From positions 496,001 through 560,000 of the forward strand of contig NZ_AP024355.1 in NCBI RefSeq assembly GCF_019704135.1: 64,000 nucleotides of DNA, in the 5' to 3' direction. The notes below the pieces were generated by a model. That model was not told where the DNA came from and made no database searches. It saw nothing but the letters and a program-made list of their open reading frames with translations. A program made the position numbers and the translations under genes. This DNA comes from Desulfuromonas versatilis. GTDB taxonomy: Bacteria > Desulfobacterota > Desulfuromonadia > Desulfuromonadales > NIT-T3. Positions 25,086 to 34,658 of the stretch are shown here, piece by piece. The first letter of the stretch is position 1, and each line of letters begins with the position of its first letter.

Positions 25086-25603
25086 GGGCGGCCCCCTTTC
25101 TGCTTGCGTTTGCCCCAGTCGGCCTTGCCGACGTAGAAGGCGCCCACCGCGGCGAACAGCAGCTGGAACGAGACGATCTCCACGGCCAGGGCGTACTGCT
25201 TGAACAGGGCGTAGCCGAAGGTGCGCGGCGAGGCGTAGTAGCTGGGCACCCCGCCGCCGCTCTGGGTGTCGACCACCATCAGCAGCACCGAGCAGCTGAT
25301 CAGCACCAGCGAGAGCAGCAGCACCGGCCCCCAGCGCAGCCAGCCGGGCCCCGGGCTCTCCTCGGTCGGGGCGAGCTCGAGCATCATGATGATGAACAGA
25401 AACAGCACCATGATCGCGCCGGCGTAGATGATCACCTCCCAGGCCGCCACCAGCGGCGCCCCGAGCATGTAGAACAGCAGCGCCAGGGCGAACAGGGCGT
25501 TGACCAGGTAGACCACCGCGTGCACCGGGTTGCGCCGGGTAATGCACAGCAGGGTCGCCGCCAGGGCGGTGCAGCCGAGGATGTAGAAAAGGATGGTTGC
25601 CAT
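25082..25603 (-). CDS. nuoJ: NADH-quinone oxidoreductase subunit J
   Basis: 173 residues with five membrane helices. PVHAVVYLVNALFALALLFYMLGAPLVAAWEVIIYAGAIMVLFLFIIMML is the conserved core, including the pi-bulge helix of subunit J. ATG 25603 is taken as the start; an earlier in-frame ATG at 25657 would begin inside a dispersed repeat and add 18 unrelated residues. Confidence 0.93.
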   Translation of the reverse strand: MATILFYILGCTALAATLLCITRRNPVHAVVYLVNALFALALLFYMLGAPLVAAWEVIIYAGAIMVLFLFIIMMLELAPTEESPGPGWLRWGPVLLLSLVLISCSVLLMVVDTQSGGGVPSYYASPRTFGYALFKQYALAVEIVSFQLLFAAVGAFYVGKADWGKRKQKGGRP

Positions 25604-25616
25604 AACGTCCGTTTTG

Positions 25617-25673
25617 GTAGGGGCAGACCTGTGTGTCTGCCCGGCCAGGGCGAACACGCAGGTTCGCCCCTAC
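25617..25673. repeat. GTAGGGGC...GCCCCTAC palindromic repeat between nuoI and nuoJ
   Basis: Two arms, each itself a hairpin (GGGCAGAC/GTCTGCCC and GGGCGAAC/GTTCGCCC), are inverted relative to each other and together span 57 bases. This is a REP-like dispersed element and fills nearly the whole intergenic gap. Confidence 0.85.
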
Positions 25674-25677
25674 ACGA

Positions 25678-26208
25678 TCAAGGCAAATTGCTCTTGATAT
25701 CCACCGGGCCGTACTCGTCCTCGTTGCCGCCGCGGGGGTTGGCGACGCCGATGCCGGCGTGCTGGTAGAAGTCGTACTCGTTGTCCTTGCCGCCGTCGGC
25801 GATGAGCAGGTCCTCTTTCTCGTAGACCAGCTTCATCGGGTCGCGGTTGCAGATCTCGTAGTCGGGGCTCATCTGGATCGCCAGGGTCGGGCAGGCCTCG
25901 GCGCAGAGCCCGCAGAAGATGCAGCGGGTGAAGTTGATGCGGAACCAGGCGGCGTAGCGGCGGCCGTCCTCGCGCTCGGCGGCCTGCATGGAGATGCAGT
26001 CCACCGGGCAGGCGGCGCTGCACAGGTAGCAGGCGACGCAGCGCTCCTCGCCCCTGGGGTCGCGGGTCAGCACGATGCGGGCCCGGTAGCGCGGGGAGGG
26101 GGTGCGCTTCTGCTCCGGGTACTGGATGGTCACCGGCTTTTTGAACATGTAGCGCAGGGTGATCCAGAAGGGCCGGACGGTGCCTTTTATGTCACGCCAT
26201 AAATTCAT
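25678..26208 (-). CDS. nuoI: NADH-quinone oxidoreductase subunit I
   Basis: 176 residues. Two ferredoxin-type [4Fe-4S] motifs, CVACYLCSAACPVDC (about residues 57-71) and CIFCGLCAEACPTLA (about 96-110), bind clusters N6a and N6b that pass electrons toward NuoB. The N-terminal WRDIKGTVRPFWITLRYMFKKPVTIQYPEQ is the typical amphipathic lead. Flanked on both sides by repeat-filled gaps. Confidence 0.95.
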   Translation of the reverse strand: MNLWRDIKGTVRPFWITLRYMFKKPVTIQYPEQKRTPSPRYRARIVLTRDPRGEERCVACYLCSAACPVDCISMQAAEREDGRRYAAWFRINFTRCIFCGLCAEACPTLAIQMSPDYEICNRDPMKLVYEKEDLLIADGGKDNEYDFYQHAGIGVANPRGGNEDEYGPVDIKSNLP

Positions 26209-26210
26209 TT

Positions 26211-26253
26211 AAAACCGTAATGAGTAATAAGTGATTGGTAATCAGTGAAAACC
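26211..26253. repeat. AAACCGTAATG...GATTGGTAA repeat between nuoH and nuoI
   Basis: Shares AACCGTAATG(A/G)GT(A/G)AT and GATTGGTAA with the sequence at 29673-29736 between nuoF and nuoG, in the same orientation. Confidence 0.75.
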
Positions 26254-26274
26254 ATTCAAATAACTTCCTGACTC

Positions 26275-27270
26275 CTAGCCTTTGATCCACAGCAGTACGC
26301 CGCCGGTGACGATGACGTTGAGCAGGGCCAGGGGGACCAGGACCTTCCAGCCGAAGTGCATCAGCTGGTCGTAGCGCAGCCGCGGCAGGGTGCCGCGGGT
26401 CCAGATGAAGAAGAAGCAGCAGGCCAGCACCTTGGCGAAGAACCAGACAATGGGCGGCAGCACCGGCCCCAGCCAGCCGCCGAGGAAAAACACCGTGATC
26501 ATCGAGCTGAGGATGACCATGTTGATGTATTCGCCGACGAAGAACAGGCCGAAACGCATCCCCGAGTACTCGGTGTGGAAGCCGGCGACGATCTCGTTTT
26601 CCGCTTCGGGGATGTCGAAGGGGATGCGCTTGGACTCGGCCACCACGCTGATCAGAAAGATCAGGAAGGCCGGCGGGTTGAGCAGCAGGAACGGGGCCCC
26701 CTGCTGGGCCAGCACGATGTCGGTCAGCGAGAAGGAGCGGGCCATGAGAATGACCGGGATCACCGCCAGGCCCATGGAGAGCTCGTAGCTGATCAGCTGG
26801 GCCAGCGAGCGGATGGCGCCGAGCAGGGCGTACTTGGAGTTGGAGGCCCAGCCGCCCAGGGCGACGCCGTAGACCGCCAGCGAGGAGAGACCGAGAAAGT
26901 AGAGCACGCCGACGTTGAGGTCGCAGACCACCATCGGCACCTGGCGTCCGAACAGCTCGATGGGCGGGGCGAAGGGGACCACGGCGAAGGTTAAGAGGGC
27001 GGTGACCGCGGCCAGCCCCGGGGCGATGAAGAAGATCACCTTGTCGGCGCCAGCGGGGATAAAATCCTCCTTGGTCAGCAGCTTGATGGCGTCGGCGGCC
27101 GGCTGCAACAGGCCAAAGGGGCCAACCCGGTTGGGGCCGTGGCGCAGCTGCATGCGGCCGAGGATCCGGCGCTCGGCGAATACCAGGTAGGCGGCCATGG
27201 TCAGCAGGACGCCGAAGATCAGGCCGAGCTTGACCAGGATCAGCACCACGTCGATGAGAAAATCGCTCAC
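26275..27270 (-). CDS. nuoH: NADH-quinone oxidoreductase subunit H
   Basis: 331 residues, eight membrane helices. AERRILGRMQLRHGPNRVGPFGLLQP near residue 31, FIPAGADKVIFFIAP, and DIPEAENEIVAGFHTEYSGMRFGLFF near 225 are the quinone-chamber motifs of subunit H. The start is GTG at 27270, which overlaps the nuoG stop in GTGA. Confidence 0.95.
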   Translation of the reverse strand: MSDFLIDVVLILVKLGLIFGVLLTMAAYLVFAERRILGRMQLRHGPNRVGPFGLLQPAADAIKLLTKEDFIPAGADKVIFFIAPGLAAVTALLTFAVVPFAPPIELFGRQVPMVVCDLNVGVLYFLGLSSLAVYGVALGGWASNSKYALLGAIRSLAQLISYELSMGLAVIPVILMARSFSLTDIVLAQQGAPFLLLNPPAFLIFLISVVAESKRIPFDIPEAENEIVAGFHTEYSGMRFGLFFVGEYINMVILSSMITVFFLGGWLGPVLPPIVWFFAKVLACCFFFIWTRGTLPRLRYDQLMHFGWKVLVPLALLNVIVTGGVLLWIKG

Positions 27271-29669
27271 GGCGCCCCCCCTTTCTCCAGGGTGCAGTCG
27301 AGATGGCCGCTGCCGGGCACAAAGCTCTCCAGGGCGGTGCCGAACAGGCGCGGCACGAAGGCGGCGCCGGGGGCCATGGCCGCGGCGAGCCTGACGGTGA
27401 CCTCGGCGTGGCCCCGCTCGGTACCCAGTCGAGCAGCATCCCCTTCGTTGAGGCCGAAGCGGGCGGCGTCCTCCGGGTGCAGCAGCACCCAGGGTGCCGG
27501 GCGCACCGCTTCGAGAGGTGCGGAGAAGCTGGCGAGTGGTTCCGAGCCGAACAGGCTCTCGACGGCGAACAGGCGCAGGGTGCCCCCCGGTTCGCAGTGG
27601 GGCAGAGGCGCCTCGGCGGGCGGCGGCAGTTGGCCGGCGCCCTGCACCCTGATCCCCTCGCTTTCAACTGAGAGTTTTCCCAATCCGGCGAATCGGGGAT
27701 CGGCAGTTTCGATCTCGGCGCGGATGGCTGCCAGGTCGGCGGGGCGGCCGAGCAGCTCGGCGAGGATCGCCCAGGCCGGGCGCGGCTGGTCCCCGGGGGT
27801 GCCGCGGGCGAAGCTGCGCGGCGGGTGGCTGCCGCCGCCGGTGACCCGGATCGGCAGGCCCGGCTCGAAAACCTTTTCGAAGGCGAGCATCCGCCCCTCG
27901 AAATTGACGAAGCTGCCCGCGGTCTCGGCGGTGGCCCGGCTGGGGAGAAAGGCCTCGGCTTTGTGGGCGGTGCGCGTCGGCAGCGAGTCCAACACCAGGG
28001 TGTAGTCGACCCGGGAGAGGGCCAGCCGGGCCTTGGCCGGGTCGGTGAAGCCGCTGGCCGGGTCGTTCTCGAGGCAGACCAGGGTTTGCACCTTGCCTTC
28101 GAGCATTCGCTCGACCAGGCTGTCGAAAGCCGGGCCCGAGGCCAGCAGGGCGCCGCCGTAGCTGTTGGGACCGGCAGGGACCAGCGCCGCGCGGCAGGGG
28201 CGCTCGGTGGTGTCGAGGGCCTCGGCCAGAGAGGCCAGGGCCTTGACCCCGGCGGCGCCGAGCAGGTCGGCTCCGCCGATGACCACCGGGCGCTTGGCGT
28301 GGCGCAGCCCCTGGGAGACCCCTTCCAAGAGGGCCGCCTGCTGGCGGGGGAGGCGGTCGAAATTGTCCTTTGCCAGGGCCTCCATGGACTCGCCCAGGCT
28401 CCAGGGGGGCAGCGGCAGGTGGGAGGCGGGGCAGGCCAGTTCCACCGGGCGCGGGTCGATCACCGCCGCCTTGGCCCCCTTGCGCACCGCCTGACGCACT
28501 GCCGCGGCGAGCATCGGCGCCTCGGCCAGCGGGTCGATGCCGACCAGCAGCAGAAAATCGGCGGCGCGGATCTCGGCCAGCCCGGCGTTGCGGGCGCCGA
28601 GCAGGGCGGCGGCGGTGCGGACGGCCCGATCCCGCTCGGGGTGGGCCTCGAAGACCACCTGGCTGCAGCCGAGGGAGGCGGCCCACTGCTTGAGCAGGTA
28701 GTTGGCCTCCAGCGAGGCGCGCGGCGAGCCGAGAAAGACCACCGAATCCGCTCCCTTTTCGGCGACGGCGGTTTGCAGTTGGCGGCGCACCAGCTCGATG
28801 GCCTCGGGCCAGGCGCAGTCGCTGCCGCCGACTTGGGGCGTACGGGGGCGCTCGGGGTGGTTGGCGTGGCCGTAGCCGAAACGGCCGCGGTCGCAGATGA
28901 AGAAGCCGTTGGTCTGCGGGTTGATCCCGGCGCGCATCCGCTGCAGCTCGCGGTAGCGGGCGCCGGGGATGGTGGCGCAGCCCAGAGAGCAGTGGGGGCA
29001 GATCGACGGGGCCTCCTCGATGTCCCAGTAACGGGTCTTGAAGCGGAAGGTCTTGTCGGTGAAGACCCCGGTGGGGCAGACGTCGACCAGGTTGCCGGAA
29101 AAGGGGCTCTCCAGCTTGCCGTCGCGGAAACGGCCGAAGTAGACCCGGTCGCGGGAGCCGAGCACGCCGAAGTCGTCGCCGCCGAAGTAGTCCTGGTAGG
29201 TTCGCACGCAGCGGTAGCACTGGATGCAGCGGTTCATCTCGTGCTCGATGAAGGGGCCCAGCTGCTGGTTATTGTAGGTGCGTTTCTTGCCCCGGAAGCG
29301 GCGCACGCCATGGCCGCCGGCGACGGTCATGTCCTGCAGCTGGCACTCGCCCCCCTCGTCGCAGACCGGGCAGTCGTGGGGGTGATTGACCATCAGCCAC
29401 TCGACCACGTGGGCGCGCAGCTCGGCCGCCGCTGGGTCGAGGGTGGAGACCACCATGCCGTCCTTGGCCTCGACCATGCAGCTCATCTGGATCCCCTTGA
29501 CCGGGCCCTCCTCGAACTTCACGGCGCAGATCCGGCAGGCCCCGACGGCGCCCAGCGCCTCGTGGTAGCAGAAGTGGGGGATGACGATCCCCAGCCGCTT
29601 GGCCGCCTCGAGCACGTTGCTCCCCTCGGGGACGGTGACGGTCTGGTTGTCGATGGTCAGTGTCGGCAT
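27267..29669 (-). CDS. nuoG: NADH-quinone oxidoreductase subunit G
   Basis: 800 residues. An N-terminal [2Fe-2S] domain (IPHFCYHEALGAVGACRICAV), the His-ligated cluster HPHDCPVCDEGGECQLQDM, and CIQCYRCVRTYQDY with VDVCPTG carry the Fe-S chain. From about residue 215 there is a molybdopterin oxidoreductase-like domain starting CPHCSLGCATIPGA, which in complex I is structural and carries no molybdenum. The C-terminal part from about 680 is a short beta domain. Preceded by nuoF after a 68-base repeat-containing gap. Confidence 0.94.
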   Translation of the reverse strand: MPTLTIDNQTVTVPEGSNVLEAAKRLGIVIPHFCYHEALGAVGACRICAVKFEEGPVKGIQMSCMVEAKDGMVVSTLDPAAAELRAHVVEWLMVNHPHDCPVCDEGGECQLQDMTVAGGHGVRRFRGKKRTYNNQQLGPFIEHEMNRCIQCYRCVRTYQDYFGGDDFGVLGSRDRVYFGRFRDGKLESPFSGNLVDVCPTGVFTDKTFRFKTRYWDIEEAPSICPHCSLGCATIPGARYRELQRMRAGINPQTNGFFICDRGRFGYGHANHPERPRTPQVGGSDCAWPEAIELVRRQLQTAVAEKGADSVVFLGSPRASLEANYLLKQWAASLGCSQVVFEAHPERDRAVRTAAALLGARNAGLAEIRAADFLLLVGIDPLAEAPMLAAAVRQAVRKGAKAAVIDPRPVELACPASHLPLPPWSLGESMEALAKDNFDRLPRQQAALLEGVSQGLRHAKRPVVIGGADLLGAAGVKALASLAEALDTTERPCRAALVPAGPNSYGGALLASGPAFDSLVERMLEGKVQTLVCLENDPASGFTDPAKARLALSRVDYTLVLDSLPTRTAHKAEAFLPSRATAETAGSFVNFEGRMLAFEKVFEPGLPIRVTGGGSHPPRSFARGTPGDQPRPAWAILAELLGRPADLAAIRAEIETADPRFAGLGKLSVESEGIRVQGAGQLPPPAEAPLPHCEPGGTLRLFAVESLFGSEPLASFSAPLEAVRPAPWVLLHPEDAARFGLNEGDAARLGTERGHAEVTVRLAAAMAPGAAFVPRLFGTALESFVPGSGHLDCTLEKGGAP

Positions 29670-29672
29670 GGA

Positions 29673-29736
29673 TAAACCGTAATGGGTGATTCGTAATTCG
29701 TGATTGGTAAAACCTGTTACGTGTTACGGATTACGC
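29673..29736. repeat. AAACCGTAATG...GATTGGTAA repeat between nuoF and nuoG
   Basis: Second copy of the family at 26211-26253, here followed by three TTACG-containing units (29717-29735) that are complementary to the CGTAA units at the start. Confidence 0.75.
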
Positions 29737-29737
29737 C

Positions 29738-31015
29738 TTACGAGCGCAGCGGGCAGCGCCCCTTGCGCACGTGGTCCTCGATCTCGTCCATGAACAGTCG
29801 CAGCAGCGATCCCACCGGGCCCATGGCCCCTTCGGCCAGGGCGCAGAAGGCGCGGCCGCTGATGTTGCGCTGCTGGTCCTTGAGCATCTCGATGTCTTCC
29901 AGGGTCCCCTCGCCCCGCTCGATCTTCTCCAGCAGCCAGTTGACCAGCGGCAGGCCGTCCCGGCAGGGGGTGCACCAGCCGCAGCTCTCGCGGGCGAAGA
30001 AGCGGTTGAGGTTGAGGGTGGCCGCCACCATGCAGGTGGTCTCGTCGAAGACCGTCACGCAGGCGGTCCCCAGCCGGCTTTTTACTTCGGCCAGGGGGTC
30101 GAAGTCCATGGCCACATCGAGGTGCGCCCCGGTCAGGTAGGGGGTCGAGGCCCCGCCGGGCAGGCAGGCCTTGAACCTGCGGCCGCCGCGTACCCCGCCG
30201 CCGTACTCCTCGATGACTTCGCGCAGGGGGATGCCCACCGGCAGCTCGAAGCATTCGGTGCGCTCCAGGTGCCCGGAGAGGCCGAACAGCTTGGTCCCCG
30301 CCCCCTTGGGCGAGCGCGCGAGGTTGGCGTACCACTCCGGGCCACCGGTGATAATGTGCGAGACGTTGGCCAGGGTCTCCACATTGTTGACCGTGGTTGG
30401 CTTGCCGAACAGCCCCCGCTGGGCCGGAAACGGCGGCTTGGAGCGGGGGTTGGGGCGGCGCCCCTCGAGGCCGTTGAGCAGGGCGGTCTCCTCGCCGAGG
30501 ATGTAGCGGCCGGCGCTGCGGTGCACGTGCAGCTCCAGCGAATAGTTGCTGCCGAGGATGTCCTGCCCCAGAAAGCCGGCCTGTTTCGCCTCGGCGATGG
30601 CCCGCTCGAGGTTTTTCGAGCACTGCTCGTAGGCGTAGCGAATGAAGATGTAGCCGACCGGTGCCTGCAGGGCGTAGGCGGCGATGATCATCCCCTCCAC
30701 CAGCTGGTGGGGGTCGGCCATGAGCAGCTCGCGGTCCTTGTAGGTGCCCGGCTCCATCTCGTCGCCGTTGCAGACCAGGTACTTCTCCCCCGGCTGGTCG
30801 GCGGGGAAGAAGGACCATTTCATGCCCGTGGAAAATCCCGCCCCGCCGCGGCCGCGCAGCCCCGAGGCCTTGACGGCATCAACAACCTCGGCCGGGGTCA
30901 GGGTCTTGAGCGCCTTTTTCAGCCCCTGGTAGCCGCCGGTCTTCAGGTACTCCTGCAGGAAGGCGGTCTCGCCGGGGCGGCGGTTCTTGAACAGCAGCTG
31001 CGGGGTTTGGGTCAT
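29738..31015 (-). CDS. nuoF: NADH-quinone oxidoreductase subunit F
   Basis: 425 residues, the NADH and FMN-binding subunit. LRGRGGAGFSTGMKWSFFP near residue 54 and the following VCNGDEMEPGTYKDR bind the nucleotides; ESCGWCTPCRDG near 345 plus a later cysteine hold cluster N3. It transfers electrons from NADH to FMN and the Fe-S chain. The sfrB product in this window carries a module related to the C-terminal part of this protein. Confidence 0.95.
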   Translation of the reverse strand: MTQTPQLLFKNRRPGETAFLQEYLKTGGYQGLKKALKTLTPAEVVDAVKASGLRGRGGAGFSTGMKWSFFPADQPGEKYLVCNGDEMEPGTYKDRELLMADPHQLVEGMIIAAYALQAPVGYIFIRYAYEQCSKNLERAIAEAKQAGFLGQDILGSNYSLELHVHRSAGRYILGEETALLNGLEGRRPNPRSKPPFPAQRGLFGKPTTVNNVETLANVSHIITGGPEWYANLARSPKGAGTKLFGLSGHLERTECFELPVGIPLREVIEEYGGGVRGGRRFKACLPGGASTPYLTGAHLDVAMDFDPLAEVKSRLGTACVTVFDETTCMVAATLNLNRFFARESCGWCTPCRDGLPLVNWLLEKIERGEGTLEDIEMLKDQQRNISGRAFCALAEGAMGPVGSLLRLFMDEIEDHVRKGRCPLRS

Positions 31016-31028
31016 GGAATAACCGTTT

Positions 31029-31062
31029 GCACCAAGAAGGTCACGAAGTTCACGAAGAAAAC
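31029..31062. repeat. Degenerate half-copy of the CACGAAG repeat between nuoE and nuoF
   Basis: ACCAAGAAGGTCACGAAGTT and a further CACGAAG unit resemble the left arm of the element at 31590, without the opposing arm. Confidence 0.65.
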
Positions 31063-31088
31063 CTTTAATTTCCCAACCTGATATCCGA

Positions 31089-31577
31089 TCAGGTTTTTAC
31101 GGTGCTGCGTTCCTTGGCCAGGATCTCGTCCACCTTCTCCCGGGTCAGGTGTCCGTAGGTGTTCAGCCCGATCATCAACGCCGGGGCCTTGCCGCAGGCC
31201 CCCAGGCAGCAGCTCGGCAGCAGGGTGAAGACCCCGTCGGCGGTGGTTTCGCCGGGGGCGATGCCGAGCTTTTGCTGCAGGTAGGCGTAGATCTGTTCGG
31301 CTTCGCGGGTCCAGCAGCAGATCGAGTCGCAGACGTGGATCACCCGCTTGCCCACCGGCTGGCGGTAGATCTTGTCGTAGAAGGTGGCGATCTCCTCCAC
31401 CTTCAGCGGCGAGGTGCCGAGGATCTTGGCCGCCAGCTCCACCCCCTCGTCGGGCACCCAACCGTGGTGATCCTGGATGGCGCGCAGCACGTCCACCACC
31501 AGCTCCATCGGGTGAGCGATGGCGGCGGCTTTGGCCTTGAAGTGTTCAACCTGTTGTTGGGGCAGCAGTTCAGCCAT
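31089..31577 (-). CDS. nuoE: NADH-quinone oxidoreductase subunit E
   Basis: 162 residues, thioredoxin-like [2Fe-2S] subunit. Cysteine ligands are in VCDSICCWTREAEQI (about residues 99-104) and SCCLGACGKAPALMI (about 139-144). QDHHGWVPDEGVELAAKILG is the conserved helical N-terminal part. It binds cluster N1a next to the FMN of NuoF. Confidence 0.94.
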   Translation of the reverse strand: MAELLPQQQVEHFKAKAAAIAHPMELVVDVLRAIQDHHGWVPDEGVELAAKILGTSPLKVEEIATFYDKIYRQPVGKRVIHVCDSICCWTREAEQIYAYLQQKLGIAPGETTADGVFTLLPSCCLGACGKAPALMIGLNTYGHLTREKVDEILAKERSTVKT

Positions 31578-31589
31578 GAGACTTTTCTC

Positions 31590-31675
31590 TTAACCACGAA
31601 GAGCACGAAGGGCACGAAGATTTAAATTCGGGAATTTTGCCTCTCTTCGTGGTCTTCGTGTCCTTCGTGGTGTAA
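31590..31675. repeat. Dispersed palindromic CACGAAG repeat (copy 3) between nuoBCD and nuoE
   Basis: Left arm 31590-31620 and right arm 31644-31675 are inverted repeats of CACGAAG units around an AT-rich loop. Same family as 16934-17010. Confidence 0.9.
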
Positions 31676-31687
31676 ATGAGCTTCCAC

Positions 31688-34075
31688 TTACCTGTCCAAA
31701 TCCGCCAGCACGAAATCGATCGACCCCAAAATGGTGATCAGGTCCGCCACCAGCCAGCCTTTGCTCATCGTCGGCAACGCCTGCATGTGGGGGAAGGACG
31801 GGGTGCGGATGCGCATCCGGTAGGGGACGTTGTTGCCGTCGCTGACCATGTAGTAGCCGCACTCGCCCTTGCTCGATTCGATGGCCCGGTAACACTCCCC
31901 CTTGGGCGGGGTCATTCCCCGGGTGACGTTGAGGAAGTGATGGATCAGGCTCTCGATGTCGTTGAGGCCGTCTTTGCGCTTGGGGTAGACGTAGCGGTAG
32001 TCCTCGCCGATCCAGCGGCCGCCGGGCATCTGGGCGGCGGCCTGCTGGACGATGCGCAGGCTCTGGCGCATCTCCTCGAGGCGCACCAGGTAGCGGGCGA
32101 AGCAGTCGCCGCCGCTGGCGGTGGCGACCTCGAAATCGAACTTCTCGTACCCTGAGTAGGGCATGGCCCGGCGCAGGTCCCAAGCCATGCCGCAGGCGCG
32201 CAGGTTGGGCCCGGAGAGGCCCCAGTCGATGGCCTCGTCGAGGCTGATCGGGCCGATCCCCTCGGTGCGCGCCCGGAAGATCGGGCCGTCGGTCAAAAGG
32301 GTGTCGAACTCCTCGATGCGGCCGGCGAAGTCCCTGGTGAAGGTATCGACCACCGCTTTCCAGCCCTCGGGCAGGTCCTCGGGGACCCCGCCGATGCGAA
32401 ACCACGAAGGGTGCATGCGCCCGCCGGTGATCATCTCGACGATGTCGAAGATCTTCTCCCGCGACTCGAAGGCGTAGAAGACCGGGGTCATCGCCCCCAC
32501 GTCGTGGGCGAAGGTGCCGAGCCAGACCAGGTGGTTGGCGATGCGGAACAGCTCGCAGAGCATCACCCGGATGTACTGGGCCCGCTCGGGGACCTCGACG
32601 CCGAGCAGGGTCTCGAGCGGATGCAGGTAGGCGAGGTTGTTCTGCACCCCCGATAGGTAGTCGATGCGGTCGGTGTAGGGGATGAACTGGTTCCAGTGCT
32701 GGCGCTCCCCCACCTTCTCGGCGGCGCGGTGGTGGTAGCCGATGTCGGCGTCGATGTCCTCGACCTCTTCCCCCTCGAGCTTGAGCACCAGGCGCAGCAC
32801 CCCGTGGGTGCCGGGGTGGTGGGGCCCCAGGTTGAGGATCATGGTCTTGTCGTCGCCGGCGACGGCCTTCCCCTTAAAGAAGTCGGCGCCGTCCCTGGGG
32901 ATCATGGTCGCCGCGGTTTCGGCGGTGTAGGGGGGCATCTCGGTGCCGCGGAAGGGGTGGGTCTTGCGCAGCGGGTGCCCCTGCCAGGACTCGGGCATGA
33001 GGATGCGGCGCAGGCCGGGGTGGCCGGCAAAGCCGATGCCGAACATGTCGAAGGCCTCGCGCTCGTACCAGTCGGCGTTGGGCCAGAGACCGGTGATCGA
33101 CGGGGCCTGAGGCGCTTCGCCCCGCAGGGGGACCTTGACCCGCAGGTAGCCCGGATCATCGAAGTTAAGCAGGTGGTAGACCAGGGTGAAATCGTGCTCG
33201 GGGCGCTGGCCGCGGGCGCTCTCGTCCACCGCGGTGAGGTCCTCCAGGCGGCGGAAGCGGCTGGGCGCTTCGTGCTTGAGAAAGCGCAGCAGCTCGGGGG
33301 CGGTCTCGGGGTCTGTCACCAAAGTCGGCATGTCGGCGCCCGCAGGATCCTCGCTGACCCCTTCACCGAAGCGCTCGGAGAGGGCCCGGCGCAGATCGCC
33401 GGTGGAAGCGGGGAACTCGATGCGCGGCTGCGGCGGACGCCACATCTGCTCGGAGCGGCTCTGCCAGAACTTCGGGTGTTGCATGCTGGTGCCACGGATC
33501 GGGCTCGAGCCGTAGCCGGGGCCGCGGGTGTCGCGGCTCTTGCTGAGGCCGTCGACCAGCACCGGCACCGTGGTCCCCTCCGAGCCCCCCTTGAGGCCGA
33601 GCACCTTGCGGGCCGGGCGCTCTTCCTTGGCGATCTTCTCCTGGAGCAGCAGCAGCCCCTGCATGAAGGCCTCGGGGCGCGGCGGGCAGCCGGGGATGTA
33701 GACGTCCACCGGGACGATCTGGTTGACCCCCTGGATGACGCTGTAGACGTCGTACATGCCGCCGGAGTTGGAGCAGCTGCCCATGGAGATGACCCACTTG
33801 GGGTTGGCCATCTGCTCGTAGAGACGCAGGATCGAGGGGCCCATCTTCTTGAAGGGGGTGCCGGAGATGACCATCAGGTCGGCTTCGCGGGGCGTTCCGC
33901 GCAGCACCTCGGCGCCGAAGCGGGCCAGGTCGAAGCGCGGGGTCATGCTGGTCATCATCTCGACGAAGCAGCAGGAGAGGCCGAAGAACATCGGCCACAT
34001 GCTGTTCTTGCGCCCCCAGTTGATGGCGTCGTCGAGGGTGGTGAGGATGATGTTGTCGGGGATTTCCTCGCTCAT
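31688..34075 (-). CDS. nuoBCD: NADH-quinone oxidoreductase fused subunits B, C and D
   Basis: 795 residues joining three complex I subunits. NuoB part, about 1-165: [10 protein letters not shown] (Cys 35, 36), [11 protein letters not shown] and PGCPPRPE hold cluster N2. A linker of about 70 residues follows. NuoC part, about 240-390: [22 protein letters not shown] and [19 protein letters not shown]. NuoD part, about 400-795: [22 protein letters not shown], ending in [15 protein letters not shown] 34075 follows AAGGAG and overlaps the nuoA stop by four bases; the upstream open frame is a shadow of nuoA. B/C/D fusions are known in deltaproteobacterial relatives. Confidence 0.95.
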   Translation of the reverse strand: MSEEIPDNIILTTLDDAINWGRKNSMWPMFFGLSCCFVEMMTSMTPRFDLARFGAEVLRGTPREADLMVISGTPFKKMGPSILRLYEQMANPKWVISMGSCSNSGGMYDVYSVIQGVNQIVPVDVYIPGCPPRPEAFMQGLLLLQEKIAKEERPARKVLGLKGGSEGTTVPVLVDGLSKSRDTRGPGYGSSPIRGTSMQHPKFWQSRSEQMWRPPQPRIEFPASTGDLRRALSERFGEGVSEDPAGADMPTLVTDPETAPELLRFLKHEAPSRFRRLEDLTAVDESARGQRPEHDFTLVYHLLNFDDPGYLRVKVPLRGEAPQAPSITGLWPNADWYEREAFDMFGIGFAGHPGLRRILMPESWQGHPLRKTHPFRGTEMPPYTAETAATMIPRDGADFFKGKAVAGDDKTMILNLGPHHPGTHGVLRLVLKLEGEEVEDIDADIGYHHRAAEKVGERQHWNQFIPYTDRIDYLSGVQNNLAYLHPLETLLGVEVPERAQYIRVMLCELFRIANHLVWLGTFAHDVGAMTPVFYAFESREKIFDIVEMITGGRMHPSWFRIGGVPEDLPEGWKAVVDTFTRDFAGRIEEFDTLLTDGPIFRARTEGIGPISLDEAIDWGLSGPNLRACGMAWDLRRAMPYSGYEKFDFEVATASGGDCFARYLVRLEEMRQSLRIVQQAAAQMPGGRWIGEDYRYVYPKRKDGLNDIESLIHHFLNVTRGMTPPKGECYRAIESSKGECGYYMVSDGNNVPYRMRIRTPSFPHMQALPTMSKGWLVADLITILGSIDFVLADLDR

Positions 34076-34533
34076 CCGCTGCGCTCCTTGCCCCGCCGCT
34101 GGTAGTGGGCTCGCGGGCCCCATTCCAGGCCGCCCATCTTCCAGAGGTAGACCAGGCCGAGAAACAGGATGACGATGAAGAAGCTGATCTGGGCAAAGCC
34201 GGCCCAGCTCAGCAGGTCCCAGGCAACGGCCCAGGAGACGATGAAGATCGCCTCGACGTCGAAGACGATGAAGAAGATCGCCACCAAGTAGAAGGGGACC
34301 GGTTCGCGCAGCCGGGCGGCCCCCGTCGGCAGCACCCCAGATTCGTAGGGCTCGCCCTTGGCCGGGCTGCGGGTCTTGTGCCCCAGCCACCAGCAGAGCC
34401 CCATCAGGGTCCCGATCAGAAAAACCGCGATGGCAACATAGAGCCCCAGGGCCAGAAGGGCTTCGAATGGGGCTTGGGATTCCCCTCCCAGGGGTGCCGC
34501 GGGCAGGCTTTGCAGTGGTTCAGGTAATGCCAT
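34072..34533 (-). CDS. nuoA: NADH-quinone oxidoreductase subunit A
   Basis: 153 residues, three membrane helices, first gene of the operon. [47 protein letters not shown] is the core motif: FDVE carries conserved acids. Most family members read YECG; here it is YESG, so the loop cysteine is replaced by serine. A candidate promoter lies about 80 bases upstream. Confidence 0.93.
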   Translation of the reverse strand: MALPEPLQSLPAAPLGGESQAPFEALLALGLYVAIAVFLIGTLMGLCWWLGHKTRSPAKGEPYESGVLPTGAARLREPVPFYLVAIFFIVFDVEAIFIVSWAVAWDLLSWAGFAQISFFIVILFLGLVYLWKMGGLEWGPRAHYQRRGKERSG

Positions 34534-34614
34534 GGATTCTCTGTCGTTCGGCTTTTCCCGATGAGCGGATATTCCGAAGGGCGGGCCTGGGGACGACTTT
34601 CATACAACCCGAAA

Positions 34615-34642
34615 AAGATACCACATATCACCAACCTGTCCA
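34615..34642 (-). promoter_or_regulatory. Candidate sigma-70 promoter of the nuo operon
   Basis: On the minus strand TGGACA (34642-34637), 16-base spacer, TATCTT (34620-34615). Start of transcription would be near 34608, giving a leader of about 75 bases. Confidence 0.5.
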
Positions 34643-34658
34643 GTGCTATGTTCCTTTC

